This document shows positions 35,441 to 44,632 of a DNA stretch of 64,000 nucleotides, in pieces. Position numbers and translations under genes: made by a program. The notes under the pieces are model-generated. The model was not told where the DNA came from. It was given only the letters and a program-made list of their open reading frames with translations, and made no database searches. The stretch is from Olivibacter domesticus. Lineage in GTDB: Bacteria > Bacteroidota > Bacteroidia > Sphingobacteriales > Sphingobacteriaceae. Position 1 is the first letter of the stretch, and each line of letters starts with the position of its first letter. The stretch spans positions 124,001-188,000 of the forward strand of contig NZ_FOAF01000002.1 in the NCBI RefSeq assembly GCF_900109575.1. Reading direction: 5' to 3'.

Positions 35441-36706
35441 ATGTCTATAAAGGTTAGATTAACACTCATGAGCTTTCTGCAATTCTTTGTTTGGGGTGCA
35501 TGGATGATTACAATAGGGGTATATTGGTTTCAAAACAAACAATGGTCTGGAAGTGAGTTTGGTGCGATATTTTCTACATTAGGGATCTCTTCTCTATTTA
35601 TGCCGGCATTGACAGGCATTATCGCGGACAAATGGATCAATGTAGAATTTCTCTACGGTATCCTGCACTTGCTTTTCGGATGTACTTTTCTCTATCTACC
35701 ACATGTACAGGATCCGCAAACTTTTTTTTGGGTTATTTTATTGGCTATGCTTTTTTATATGCCTACTATAGCGTTATCCAATTCAATTGCATACACCTTA
35801 CTAAAAAAACATCAGTATAATATTATCAAAGACTTTCCCCCTATCCGTGTTTGGGGAACAGTGGGCTTTATAGCTGCCATGTGGTTAACAGATCTTACAG
35901 GTAACAAGGCATTAGAGGGGCAATTTTATATTGCGGCTATAGCTTCTATTGGACTAGGTCTTTACTCCTTTTCTTTACCACCGTGTCCCCCACTAAAATC
36001 AAAATTGGAAAATGCATCGCTTGGAGGTCGTTTAGGACTAAATGCTTTCAAATTGTTTCGCAATCCAAAAATGGCGTTATTCTTTGCTTTTTCAATTTTT
36101 TTAGGCGGTGCTCTTCAGCTCACCAATATGTATGGTGATGCATATCTTTCAGACTTCGGCAATATACCAGCATATGCTAATTCATTTGTTGTTAGGCACT
36201 CAACAATTATCTTATCCATTTCCCAGATATCAGAAACGGTATTTATACTTACAATCCCTTTCTTTCTACGACGTTTTGGCATCAAACAAGTAATGTTAAT
36301 TAGTATGTTAGCATGGGTACTTCGTTTTGGGTTATTGGCATATGCCGATCCAATCAGCGGATTATGGATGATTATTATTTCGTGTATCGTATATGGTATG
36401 GCTTTCGATTTTTTTAATATATCCGGTTCTCTCTTTGTAGAAACAAGTACAGATGCAAATATCCGTTCATCCGCGCAGGGACTGTTTATGATGATGACCA
36501 ATGGCTTCGGAGCCATACTCGGCAGCTCCATTAGCGGCTATGTCATAGAACATTATTTCACAAATACTGAAGGGCAAATGATGTGGCAAGAGATATGGAT
36601 TTGCTTTGCAGCTTATGCGCTGGTCATTGCGTTTCTATTTTCATTTCTCTTTAAACACAAGCATGACCCCTCGGCTTTGGAAGATATTGTTGAAGCAAAA
36701 AATTAA
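35441..36706 (+). CDS. Nucleoside:H+ symporter family MFS transporter
   Basis: A 421-residue inner-membrane protein with about twelve helices. The N-terminal LTLMSFLQFFVWGAWMITIG and the loop after helix 4 (IRVWGTVGFIAAMW) are characteristic of the NHS family (NupG/XapB), and the C-terminal half has SAQGLFMMMTNGFGAILGS. It is expected to import nucleosides with protons. A TTG at 35432 would add three residues; the ATG at 35441 is used. It converges on rlmB across 9 bp. Confidence 0.9.
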   Translation: MSIKVRLTLMSFLQFFVWGAWMITIGVYWFQNKQWSGSEFGAIFSTLGISSLFMPALTGIIADKWINVEFLYGILHLLFGCTFLYLPHVQDPQTFFWVILLAMLFYMPTIALSNSIAYTLLKKHQYNIIKDFPPIRVWGTVGFIAAMWLTDLTGNKALEGQFYIAAIASIGLGLYSFSLPPCPPLKSKLENASLGGRLGLNAFKLFRNPKMALFFAFSIFLGGALQLTNMYGDAYLSDFGNIPAYANSFVVRHSTIILSISQISETVFILTIPFFLRRFGIKQVMLISMLAWVLRFGLLAYADPISGLWMIIISCIVYGMAFDFFNISGSLFVETSTDANIRSSAQGLFMMMTNGFGAILGSSISGYVIEHYFTNTEGQMMWQEIWICFAAYALVIAFLFSFLFKHKHDPSALEDIVEAKN

Positions 36707-36715
36707 TCTAGCGTT

Positions 36716-37480
36716 TTATTTAAATCGTTGCCTGATGGCTTCATAAATAATTACCCCTGCACTTACAGAAACATTGAGCGATTCAATCTCGCCAAACATC
36801 GGTATCCTTGTTAATAAATCTGCATTTCTGATAATATTATCTGATATGCCTATATCCTCGGCGCCCATAACAATTGCAGTAGGTGCAGTGAAATCGGGAG
36901 TATAAATAGATTCTTTAGTCTTTTCTGTACAAGCAACAATCTGTAAGCCAGATTCCTGCATAAATTTAACTACACTTAAGAGATGCTCATGCCTGCAAAT
37001 AGGAATTTTATAAAGTGCTCCAGCTGATGTTTTTATAGCATCTGGATTTATTTCCGCCGACCCTTTTGACGGTACTACTATCGCATGTACACCCGCGCAT
37101 GCTGCGGTTCGGGCAATAGCTCCAAAATTACGCACATCAGTTATACCATCGAGAATTAAAATTAAAGGTACTTGTCCTATTTCATATACATGGGGTATAA
37201 CATCTTCTATTTTGTGATAAGTGATTGGTGAAATAACACCGATTACCCCTTGGTGGTTTTTTTTTGTAATGCGGTCAAGCTTCTCAACAGGAACTTGTTG
37301 ATAAGTGATGCCTTGATCTTTAATCAATACTTTTAGTTCCTTAAGCAATTCTCCACTCAAACCTCTTTGGATAAATAACGACTCTAATTCCTTACCACTA
37401 TGGATGGCTTCAATCACAGCTCGAATACCAAAAATCATTTGATTAGTCTCTCGCTTCATGGGTTTTGAAAAATGATACAT
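36716..37480 (-). CDS. rlmB: 23S rRNA 2'-O-methyltransferase RlmB-type (SPOUT)
   Basis: A 254-residue TrmH-family enzyme that methylates a ribose of 23S rRNA (Gm2251 in E. coli). An N-terminal substrate-binding domain (QMIFGIRAVIEAI, about 14-90) precedes the trefoil-knot domain with the three signatures LILDGITDVRNFGAIARTA, IVMGAEDIGIS and IPMFGEIESLNVSVSAGVIIYE. The start is uncertain: ATGs exist at 37480 and 37459, and only the later part is conserved in the family. It is divergent from dnaB. Confidence 0.92.
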   Translation of the reverse strand: MYHFSKPMKRETNQMIFGIRAVIEAIHSGKELESLFIQRGLSGELLKELKVLIKDQGITYQQVPVEKLDRITKKNHQGVIGVISPITYHKIEDVIPHVYEIGQVPLILILDGITDVRNFGAIARTAACAGVHAIVVPSKGSAEINPDAIKTSAGALYKIPICRHEHLLSVVKFMQESGLQIVACTEKTKESIYTPDFTAPTAIVMGAEDIGISDNIIRNADLLTRIPMFGEIESLNVSVSAGVIIYEAIRQRFK

Positions 37481-37725
37481 ACCTTAAAATTTGCGGTGCA
37501 AGTTACCAAATAATATGTGATAACCATTAAGCTTAACTAACAAAAGAAAAGTTATTAACACTATACGCAATCTACTATAAATCAAGAATACACTGTTTTT
37601 ATAAACATTTTTTCCACATAAGATGTGGATTTTTAAATAGGCTAACAACGACTATTTCAATGCTTAACATTTTTCATTATACACTATTGTGAGAAACTCG
37701 AAATCACGAAGGATAATAAATTCAT

Positions 37726-37733
37726 TACATTTG
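37726..37733 (+). promoter_or_regulatory. dnaB -7 promoter box 4 nt before the start codon
   Basis: TACATTTG matches TAnnTTTG exactly and is separated from the dnaB ATG (37738) by four bases, as at recR. A leaderless or nearly leaderless message would result. No TTTG at -33. Confidence 0.5.
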
Positions 37734-37737
37734 TTGC

Positions 37738-39330
37738 ATGAACTCCGAAAACGAAAATTATCAACCAAGAAATACTGCCAAAAAAGGATCATTTGCAGAA
37801 AGAAAAAGCAGGTTAGGTAATACGCTGAGCGGATTGGGCAAATTACCTCCTCAAGCAGTGGATTTGGAAGAGGCCGTTTTAGGAGCATTAATGGTTGAGA
37901 AAGATGCTTTATCCACCGTTATTGATATACTTAAAACAGATACATTTTATAAAGACGCCCATCAAAAGATTTTTGAAGCTATTTTTAACTTGTTTCAAAA
38001 ATCTTCACCAATAGATTTACTAACCGTCACAGCAGAGCTTCGAAAAATGGGGGCATTGGAGATGGTTGGAGGGGCATATTACATTACGCAACTCACAGAT
38101 CGGGTTGTATCTGCCGCAAACATAGAATATCATGCACGCATCATATCACAAAAGTATATTCAACGTGAATTAATAAAGATTTCGACTGAAATTATTAACA
38201 ATGCTTATGAAGACACGGCTGATATATTTGATTTATTAGATACCGCTGAAAAAAGTTTATTTGATATTGCTCAAAATAATCTTAGACGGGATACAAGAAA
38301 AATGGATGATATTATGCGTGAAGCGGTGAACAATTTAGAGCAATTAAGAGACCGAACCGATTCATTAACAGGAGTTCCCTCCGGATTTACCGCTTTAGAT
38401 CGTATAACATCTGGATGGCAGCCTTCAGATCTGGTCATCATTGCAGCACGTCCTGCAATGGGAAAAACAGCGTTTGTTTTAACATGTGCAAGAAATGCTG
38501 CAGTACTTCATGACAAACCTGTTGCCGTTTTCTCCTTAGAAATGTCGTCTGTACAACTTGTTAATCGTCTGATATCCGGCGAAACGGAAATAGAACAGGA
38601 AAAACTTAAAAAGGGAACTTTAGCCGACCATGAATGGACACAACTGCATTCAAGAATAGGAAAGCTCACAGAAGCGCCCCTTTTAATTGATGATACACCG
38701 GCACTTAACGTGTTTGAATTTCGAGCAAAATGTAGAAGATTAAAAGCGCAATATGATATACAAATGGTTATTGTAGATTACCTACAGTTGATGCATGGTA
38801 AGGCGGAAGGGAAAGGTGGTGGAAATAGGGAGCAGGAAATTGGTAGTATATCAAGGGCGCTAAAATCAGTAGCAAAAGAACTTAGTATACCGGTTTTAGC
38901 ACTTTCGCAATTAAGCAGAGCAGTTGAAAGCCGACCTGGGGCATCCAAAAGACCTATGCTTTCAGATCTCCGTGAATCGGGCTCTATTGAGCAAGATGCT
39001 GACATGGTTCTCTTCCTCTATAGGCCAGAATATTATGGTATGACAGAAGATGAAGAAGGACGTCCTACTGCAGGTGTTGGAGAAGTAATTATAGCAAAAA
39101 ATAGACATGGTGAAACAACCATTGTTCCTTTAAAGTTTGTGGGAAAATATGTAAAGTTTCAAGATCTCGAAGAAGACTTTAGTTCTGGGTCATTCGGTAA
39201 AAACCCTGCGATGAACGAAGAAAATCCTTTCTCAGCAGGAATGATGCCTTCTTCCGAATTTGGCAATATGGGAGGAATTATAACGCGTTCGTCACGTATG
39301 AATGATATGGATGATGAAGCTCCTTTTTAA
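37738..39330 (+). CDS. dnaB: Replicative DNA helicase DnaB
   Basis: The hexameric helicase of the replisome. The 530-residue protein has a disordered N-terminal extension of about 35 residues, the primase-interacting N-domain (about 37-140), and the RecA-like domain with Walker A RPAMGKT at 238-244, Walker B MVIVDYLQLM and an LSQLSRAVE motif. The C-terminal tail of about 50 residues is Gly/Ser/Met-rich and acidic at the end. No intein is present. It is divergent from rlmB and converges on the exonuclease gene. Confidence 0.96.
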   Translation: MNSENENYQPRNTAKKGSFAERKSRLGNTLSGLGKLPPQAVDLEEAVLGALMVEKDALSTVIDILKTDTFYKDAHQKIFEAIFNLFQKSSPIDLLTVTAELRKMGALEMVGGAYYITQLTDRVVSAANIEYHARIISQKYIQRELIKISTEIINNAYEDTADIFDLLDTAEKSLFDIAQNNLRRDTRKMDDIMREAVNNLEQLRDRTDSLTGVPSGFTALDRITSGWQPSDLVIIAARPAMGKTAFVLTCARNAAVLHDKPVAVFSLEMSSVQLVNRLISGETEIEQEKLKKGTLADHEWTQLHSRIGKLTEAPLLIDDTPALNVFEFRAKCRRLKAQYDIQMVIVDYLQLMHGKAEGKGGGNREQEIGSISRALKSVAKELSIPVLALSQLSRAVESRPGASKRPMLSDLRESGSIEQDADMVLFLYRPEYYGMTEDEEGRPTAGVGEVIIAKNRHGETTIVPLKFVGKYVKFQDLEEDFSSGSFGKNPAMNEENPFSAGMMPSSEFGNMGGIITRSSRMNDMDDEAPF

Positions 39331-39338
39331 TTTTTAAA

Positions 39339-39379
39339 TGGTTGAGTAGGTCAATATACGCTATTTTCTTCCTCAACCA
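39339..39379. terminator. Hairpin between convergent dnaB and exonuclease genes
   Basis: TGGTTGAG (39339-39346) pairs with CTCAACCA (39372-39379) around a 25-base loop in a 63-bp convergent gap. The only inverted repeat seen there, so it may serve both genes; weak. Confidence 0.4.
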
Positions 39380-39393
39380 CTCTTTTAATCTAA

Positions 39394-40374
39394 CTATCTC
39401 TTAAACTTCTCTTTTAAGTCTTTCAACATATCGTTCGTTATTGGCCCGCCTTTCTTCTCTGATTTAAAATTCCTAGCCTGCTGATGATTTTTCCTCACTT
39501 GCTGTTGTTGGAGCGCTAAATCATTTACGTTAGAAGGCTTAGGCTTCATGTCTTTTACATCTTGAGGGTTACTGTTACGGCATTTATTCCATATACGTTC
39601 AATGCAACGCTTCGTATATAAGGGAAAATCGCCCTGCATCATCCAAGAATAATAACTTGGTTCCATTTTAAATACGTCGCCTACGCTACGCCCTTTATGT
39701 TTACCAAAGCTAAATACTTCCACACCATTTTCGTCATATACAATACGTCCAGCAAAATCTACCGGTCTACTCAAATTTGTAAATTGGTGTAAGGCATCAA
39801 CGTCGTTCTTAACGGGTGTTGATTTATTCCCACTTTTGTCTTCCCATTCAACCCCCTCATAACGCTCAACTTGGGCCAATAAGACTTCATATGTGGCCCT
39901 TACATCCGCCTCCGCACTATGAGCATTTTTAAGCGTTCTATCACAATAATATTTATATGCGGCTTTTAATGTCCGCTGTTCCATCTGGTGAAAAATATTT
40001 TGTACGTCGACAAACTTTCGTTTCTCAATATCAAAATCGACGCCCGCTCTTAAAAACTCCTCCATCAACACAGGAATATCAAATTTATTAGAGTTGTAAC
40101 CAGCTAAGTCGGTGTCTTCTAAGAATTGAGCAATTTCATTTCCTATTTCTTTGAAAGTAGGTGCATTTTTAATATCTTCGTCATAAATGCCATGTATGAG
40201 TGAAGATGCCAAAGGGATCGGCATTTCTGGATTTACACGCATTGTTTTCACGAGCTCACTACCATCTGGCATTGCTTTAAGTATAGATATCTCTACAATC
40301 CTATCAGATGCAATATTTACACCCGTAGTTTCTAAATCAAAAAAAGCCAAAGGGCGTTTTAGGTTCAAAATCAT
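39394..40374 (-). CDS. DEDDh 3'-5' exonuclease (PolC/DnaQ-like)
   Basis: A 326-residue exonuclease. The five DEDDh residues are visible: D13 and E15 in FFDLETTG, D99 in NKFDIPVL, and H152 and D157 in NAHSAEADV. After the nuclease domain (about 1-175) comes a region with FGKHKGRSVGDVFKMEPSYYSWMMQGDFP, which resembles the C-terminal domain of exodeoxyribonuclease X-like proteins, and then a basic, Gln/Lys-rich tail. It may proofread or process DNA or RNA ends. No polymerase domain is attached. Confidence 0.9.
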   Translation of the reverse strand: MILNLKRPLAFFDLETTGVNIASDRIVEISILKAMPDGSELVKTMRVNPEMPIPLASSLIHGIYDEDIKNAPTFKEIGNEIAQFLEDTDLAGYNSNKFDIPVLMEEFLRAGVDFDIEKRKFVDVQNIFHQMEQRTLKAAYKYYCDRTLKNAHSAEADVRATYEVLLAQVERYEGVEWEDKSGNKSTPVKNDVDALHQFTNLSRPVDFAGRIVYDENGVEVFSFGKHKGRSVGDVFKMEPSYYSWMMQGDFPLYTKRCIERIWNKCRNSNPQDVKDMKPKPSNVNDLALQQQQVRKNHQQARNFKSEKKGGPITNDMLKDLKEKFKR

Positions 40375-40422
40375 TTCTTATTGTTTTAATAAATTGTTCT
40401 AATTCTTCTAATTGGTTACTTA

Positions 40423-40548
40423 CTAGCTAAAAACAGCAATTCCTAGCAATATACCAATTATCATAATTGCATAAAGGAGTATTTCGTTATTTGCATACCG
40501 TTTGTACGTCCAAAACCCAAACTCATCTGTATTATTACTCCTTTTCAT
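40423..40548 (-). CDS. 41-residue single-span membrane protein
   Basis: A short ORF reading from ATG at 40546-40548 to TAG at 40423-40425. The product has a hydrophilic N-terminus with a KRYANNE stretch (residues about 1-22) and one hydrophobic helix at about 23-41 ending in a terminal Ser. It starts 7 bp after the stop of the NlpC/P60 lipoprotein gene, on the same strand, consistent with co-expression. I do not recognise a family. The clean coding frame and the positive/hydrophobic layout support it, but conservation is untested. Confidence 0.55.
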   Translation of the reverse strand: MKRSNNTDEFGFWTYKRYANNEILLYAIMIIGILLGIAVFS

Positions 40549-40554
40549 GATTAG

Positions 40555-41172
40555 CTATTTAACAGTTCCCCCTCTTCTAAAAAATTTATAATACCACGTA
40601 TCTTTAAGGTCACTAATAATGACACCTTTAGATGTAGATGCGTGGGCAAATTTATTATTATGCAAATAAATACCTACATGATTAATTCTCGAACTTCCGA
40701 AACTAAAAAAAAGTAAGTCACCTTCTTTTAATTGTTTTTCATATTTTCTCTTTACAACATCTGCTTGATCTTCTGAGCTCCTAGGTAACTTTTTTCCATA
40801 TACTTCGCTTATGACAATTGACGCAAAGCCGGAGCAATCAATTCCCTTTTTTGATAAGCCGCCGTAAGCATAAGGAGTTCCCATCCATTCATTTATCAAT
40901 TCATATAGGTGAATATTTTCTAAGTCATTCGTTTTAACACCTAATAAATTCGCATAATCTTGTATTAAATTTCCAGATCTTTCATATCCACCAGAAAATT
41001 GTGACGCGTCTGTTAGAATAACGTTCTTCGATTTATTATTGTATTTACTATGCCTTTCTGATCGCAAAATTGGTGCTGAAGGATTTCGTTTACTCAAGCA
41101 GCTGCAGAACAGAAATAGAGTTAAAAGGGGTAGAAAAGAGACAATTTTAATGTACCTCTTCATATTTTTCAA
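40555..41172 (-). CDS. NlpC/P60 (C40) peptidase lipoprotein
   Basis: A 205-residue envelope hydrolase. The N-terminal hydrophobic stretch ending in LFCSC looks like a lipoprotein signal with the lipidated Cys at 25 (C23 also possible). The NlpC/P60 domain (about 86-205) has the catalytic Cys113 in GIDCSGFAS, His165 in NHVGIYL and a further polar residue H177. It should cleave the D-Glu-diamino-acid bond in peptidoglycan stems. It overlaps the end of mtaB by 26 bp, or 17 bp if the ATG at 41163 is used, and is followed by the 41-residue membrane peptide. Confidence 0.92.
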   Translation of the reverse strand: MKNMKRYIKIVSFLPLLTLFLFCSCLSKRNPSAPILRSERHSKYNNKSKNVILTDASQFSGGYERSGNLIQDYANLLGVKTNDLENIHLYELINEWMGTPYAYGGLSKKGIDCSGFASIVISEVYGKKLPRSSEDQADVVKRKYEKQLKEGDLLFFSFGSSRINHVGIYLHNNKFAHASTSKGVIISDLKDTWYYKFFRRGGTVK

Positions 41173-42469
41173 TTAATTCAGCATCTACCTCAATGTTTGG
41201 GTTGATTTCAACTAATTTTACCGTTGTTATTTCGTTTACAAGTAAAGGGTCATACAAAACGCGTGCTTTCACATAGTTTTTAGAAAACCCGTGCATATAA
41301 CCGTCCTTCACATCGCCTTCGAATAACACATCCATGGTCTTGCCAAGCTGTGTTTCGTAAAATAACCGTCTTTTCTTGTCAGATAAAATATGCAACATTT
41401 TACTTCTATCGGAACGAGAAGCGCCAGGAACGGTGCCTTCCATCTGGGCTGCAATTGTGTTATCCCTTTCAGAATAGGTAAAAACATGAAGATACGAAAT
41501 GTCTAAGGCATTGAGAAACTCATAAGTTTCCAAAAAATCTTCTCTTGTTTCTCCAGGAAATCCAACAATTACATCTACGCCAATGCAGCAATTGGGCATT
41601 AAGGCCTTAATTTTTTCAACTCGCTCTGCATATAACTCCCTTTTATAGCGTCTACGCATTAGTCCTAAAATTCTATTAGATCCTGATTGTAAAGGGATAT
41701 GAAAATGGGGTACAAAGCGTTTAGATGATGATACAAATTCAATTATTTCATTGCTCAATAAATTCGGTTCAATAGACGAAATTCTAAAGCGGTCTATTCC
41801 TTCGACTTTATCAAGTTCTTTAATAAGGTCCAAAAACCGACTTTCTCTCTCCCCTTCTATTATTCCATAGTCTCCAATATTAACACCGGTCAGGACTATT
41901 TCTTTAACGCCTGAGTTAGCAATCTCTTCCGCCTGACGAACTATATCTACTATAGTACCGCTTCTGCTAGCCCCTCTTGCTAAGGGAATAGTGCAGAACG
42001 TGCAGGAATAATCGCAACCATCTTGTACCTTTAAAAATGTTCTTGTTCTATCACCGTAAGAAAAAGCAGATACAAATGTATTAGTCTCATCAATTGGCGA
42101 ATTCCGAATAATTGGATTTGATTGTTTTGTCAAATCATTAATATGTTCAATGATATTGAATTTTTCAGCAGCTCCCAAGACCATGTCTACTCCAGGAATT
42201 GCAACAATTTCCTGTGGTTTCAATTGCGCGTAACACCCCACAATGACAACAAAAGCTTGCGGAGAGTATTTTAATGCCTCTTTTACAATCTTTCTACATT
42301 TCTTATCTGCGTTATCCGTTACAGAGCAAGTATTAATAATATATATATCTGCTGCCTCATTAAAAGGGACCGACTGATAACCAGCCTGCTGAAATTGCCT
42401 TCCAATGGAAGACGTTTCTGAGAAATTCAGCTTGCAGCCCAATGTGTAAAATGCAACTTTCTTATCCAT
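41147..42469 (-). CDS. mtaB: tRNA t6A37 methylthiotransferase (MtaB type)
   Basis: A 440-residue radical-SAM enzyme that adds a methylthio group to t6A37 of tRNA. The N-terminal UPF0004 cluster uses C12, C48 and C79; the radical-SAM cluster uses C152, C156 and C159 (CDYSCTFC); a TRAM domain is at the C-terminus. GCKLNFSE near 11-18 is typical of MtaB rather than MiaB or RimO. It overlaps the lipoprotein gene downstream. A promoter-like box lies about 55 bp upstream. Confidence 0.92.
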   Translation of the reverse strand: MDKKVAFYTLGCKLNFSETSSIGRQFQQAGYQSVPFNEAADIYIINTCSVTDNADKKCRKIVKEALKYSPQAFVVIVGCYAQLKPQEIVAIPGVDMVLGAAEKFNIIEHINDLTKQSNPIIRNSPIDETNTFVSAFSYGDRTRTFLKVQDGCDYSCTFCTIPLARGASRSGTIVDIVRQAEEIANSGVKEIVLTGVNIGDYGIIEGERESRFLDLIKELDKVEGIDRFRISSIEPNLLSNEIIEFVSSSKRFVPHFHIPLQSGSNRILGLMRRRYKRELYAERVEKIKALMPNCCIGVDVIVGFPGETREDFLETYEFLNALDISYLHVFTYSERDNTIAAQMEGTVPGASRSDRSKMLHILSDKKRRLFYETQLGKTMDVLFEGDVKDGYMHGFSKNYVKARVLYDPLLVNEITTVKLVEINPNIEVDAELIEKYEEVH

Positions 42470-42806
42470 AAAAAACTGAAATTCCGGTTAAAACAACTCT
42501 CTTTAGCCAAAAATAAATTCTTGCAAAAATACAGTTTTCTTTATGCTTATTGTAAGATAGATTTGAGTTTTTATGTAAAAAAACTTAGTTTTTTATGTTT
42601 ATGACAAAAAATTGTATTCTATTATATCTTTAAACAAATTCGGTATAGGAGTCTAAACTTTATACTTAGAATGGCGCGATTTATATTTTAACACATTCAT
42701 GTGCAGTTTTACGACATTGCATTTAAATACAAAATTATCTAAGTTTGTATGGTTATAGCATATCTACTTGCGTAAAATTAATTGCACGGGTATAGATACA
42801 ATTTTA
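42470..42806. other. 337-bp divergent regulatory region (mtaB / mqnC)
   Basis: Contains a minus-strand TATTTTTG (42524-42531), an exact TAnnTTTG match, for mtaB; and on the plus strand ATTG (42716-42719), a 20-nt spacer and TAAGTTTG (42740-42747, exact match) for mqnC. No ORF of note. Confidence 0.5.
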
Positions 42807-43931
42807 ATGGATATTACTAAACTACTCCAACGCGCCCTTAATTTCGATTTTTTATCGAAAGCTGAAGGAATTTTTTTATATAATAATGCATCGACTAGTG
42901 AATTAACGTTTGTTGCTAATGAATTACGAAAAATCCAGGTCCCTCACGGAAAAGTTACATGGCAAATCGATAGAAATGTAAACACGACAAACGTATGTAT
43001 TGCCAATTGTAAATTTTGCAATTTCTTTAGAAGACCTGGCCATGATGAGAGTTATATCACAGATATAGAAACTTATAAAAAGAAAATTGATGAAACTATA
43101 AAATATGGTGGAGATCAACTTTTATTGCAGGGCGGGCATCATCCTGACCTAGGATTAAGCTTTTATACGAGCCTTTTCAAACAACTGAAAGAACTCTATC
43201 CTTCTATTAAACTACACTCTTTAGGACCGCCCGAAATAGCCCACATAGCAAAATTGGAAAGCATGAGTCATTTAGACGTACTTACGGCGCTAAAAGGTGC
43301 TGGATTAGACTCTCTCCCAGGAGCTGGAGCTGAAATCCTCAATGACCGTGTGAGAAGATTAATTTCGAAGGGAAAATGTGGAGGAGAAGAGTGGTTGAAT
43401 GTAATGCGATCGGCTCATAAAATCAATTTACCAACTTCGGCTACCATGATGTTTGGGCATATAGAGACAATAGAAGAACGATTTGAACACTTGGTATGGA
43501 TAAGAGAGGTACAGGATGAGAAACCAGCAGACGCTTATGGGTTTATTGCATTCATACCATGGCCCTTTCAGGACGATGGAACACTCCTAAAAAAAGTTCG
43601 CGGTATTACAAACAACGTTACCGGCGAAGAATATATCAGGATGATCGCGCTAAGCAGAATTATGCTACCTAACGTGAAAAATATACAGGCATCATGGTTA
43701 ACTGTAGGTAAACGAGTTGCACAGCTTTGTTTACATGCTGGTGCTAATGATTTTGGATCTATTATGATAGAAGAAAATGTAGTTTCTGCAGCAGGTGCAC
43801 CACATAGATTTACTTCCCGCTCAATACAGGAAGCCATTAAGGCAGCCGGCTTTGAACCACAGCTACGTACGCAGAAATATGAGTTTCGAGAGATTCCAAA
43901 GAGCATTCAAGAGCAGGTCATAGATTATTAA
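42807..43931 (+). CDS. mqnC: Cyclic dehypoxanthinylfutalosine synthase
   Basis: A radical-SAM enzyme of the futalosine route to menaquinone. The 374-residue protein has the cluster cysteines C64, C68 and C71 in CIANCKFCNF, the HGKVTWQIDRNVNTTNVC lead-in, a GGHHPDLGL block and a HLVWIREVQDEK segment typical of MqnC rather than MqnE. A TTG at 42768 would lengthen it by 13 residues; the ATG at 42807 is preferred. It lies 22 bp before scpB. Other mqn genes are not in the window. Confidence 0.92.
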   Translation: MDITKLLQRALNFDFLSKAEGIFLYNNASTSELTFVANELRKIQVPHGKVTWQIDRNVNTTNVCIANCKFCNFFRRPGHDESYITDIETYKKKIDETIKYGGDQLLLQGGHHPDLGLSFYTSLFKQLKELYPSIKLHSLGPPEIAHIAKLESMSHLDVLTALKGAGLDSLPGAGAEILNDRVRRLISKGKCGGEEWLNVMRSAHKINLPTSATMMFGHIETIEERFEHLVWIREVQDEKPADAYGFIAFIPWPFQDDGTLLKKVRGITNNVTGEEYIRMIALSRIMLPNVKNIQASWLTVGKRVAQLCLHAGANDFGSIMIEENVVSAAGAPHRFTSRSIQEAIKAAGFEPQLRTQKYEFREIPKSIQEQVIDY

Positions 43932-43953
43932 TTTGAGTAAAGCGCGTTGCAGG

Positions 43954-44517
43954 ATGATTGAAAACATTATACAATATATCGAAGCATTGATTTTTGCTTC
44001 AGAGCAAAGTGTTGAAATATATGATATTAAACAAGTTGTTCGAGATGCATTAGAATACGAGTTGACAAGCGACGAAATTGAAAATGCGATACAAACTATT
44101 GAGCATAAGTACAGCGACGAACTTTACGCCATTCAATTGTATCATATAAATAACGGATATCAGTTTCTTACAAAGAAAAAGTATAATAAGATTGTCAATC
44201 AATTACAGATTCATCGTTCAAAAAAGAAATTGAGTCAAGCAGCTTTGGAAACATTGGCTATAATAGCCTATAAGCAACCTATCACTAAGCTAGAGATAGA
44301 GCAAATTAGAGGTGTAAGCTGCGACTATTCTATCCAAAAATTACTCGAGAAAGATCTTATCCACATTTCCGGAAAGTCTGAAGCGGTAGGAAAACCTTTG
44401 TTGTACGGAACAAGCAAGATGTTTATGGATTATTTTGGAATAAATACGACAGCTGATTTGCCAAAATTAAAAGATATAATAAGCGAAGAACAGAGCATAG
44501 GAGAAGCTACAGCATAA
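43954..44517 (+). CDS. scpB: Segregation and condensation protein ScpB
   Basis: A 187-residue winged-helix kleisin-interacting protein that works with ScpA and SMC in chromosome condensation. It shows the opening QYIEALIFASEQ, a TLAIIAYKQPITKLEIEQIRG block near 105-125, and GKPLLYGTS towards the C-terminus. A TTG at 43933 would add seven residues; the ATG at 43954 matches the family start. No scpA is adjacent. Confidence 0.93.
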   Translation: MIENIIQYIEALIFASEQSVEIYDIKQVVRDALEYELTSDEIENAIQTIEHKYSDELYAIQLYHINNGYQFLTKKKYNKIVNQLQIHRSKKKLSQAALETLAIIAYKQPITKLEIEQIRGVSCDYSIQKLLEKDLIHISGKSEAVGKPLLYGTSKMFMDYFGINTTADLPKLKDIISEEQSIGEATA

Positions 44518-44632
44518 AAAATAAATTTTCGATATTTATTTTTCAATAAATTTCTCGACTGTTTTAAAATCTTCGTAATTTTATCACACAAAACCAAGCA
44601 ATATAAAAAAGCGTAACTATTTAAAATTGGAA

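Noticed and set aside
36115-36531. 138-codon minus-strand ORF
   Set aside because: Shadow of the nucleoside transporter; no coding character of its own.
41147-42469. Assignment as MiaB or RimO
   Set aside because: The GCKLNFSE opening and overall pattern fit MtaB better.
43568-43906. 112-codon minus-strand ORF
   Set aside because: Lies wholly inside mqnC; composition reflects the opposite strand.
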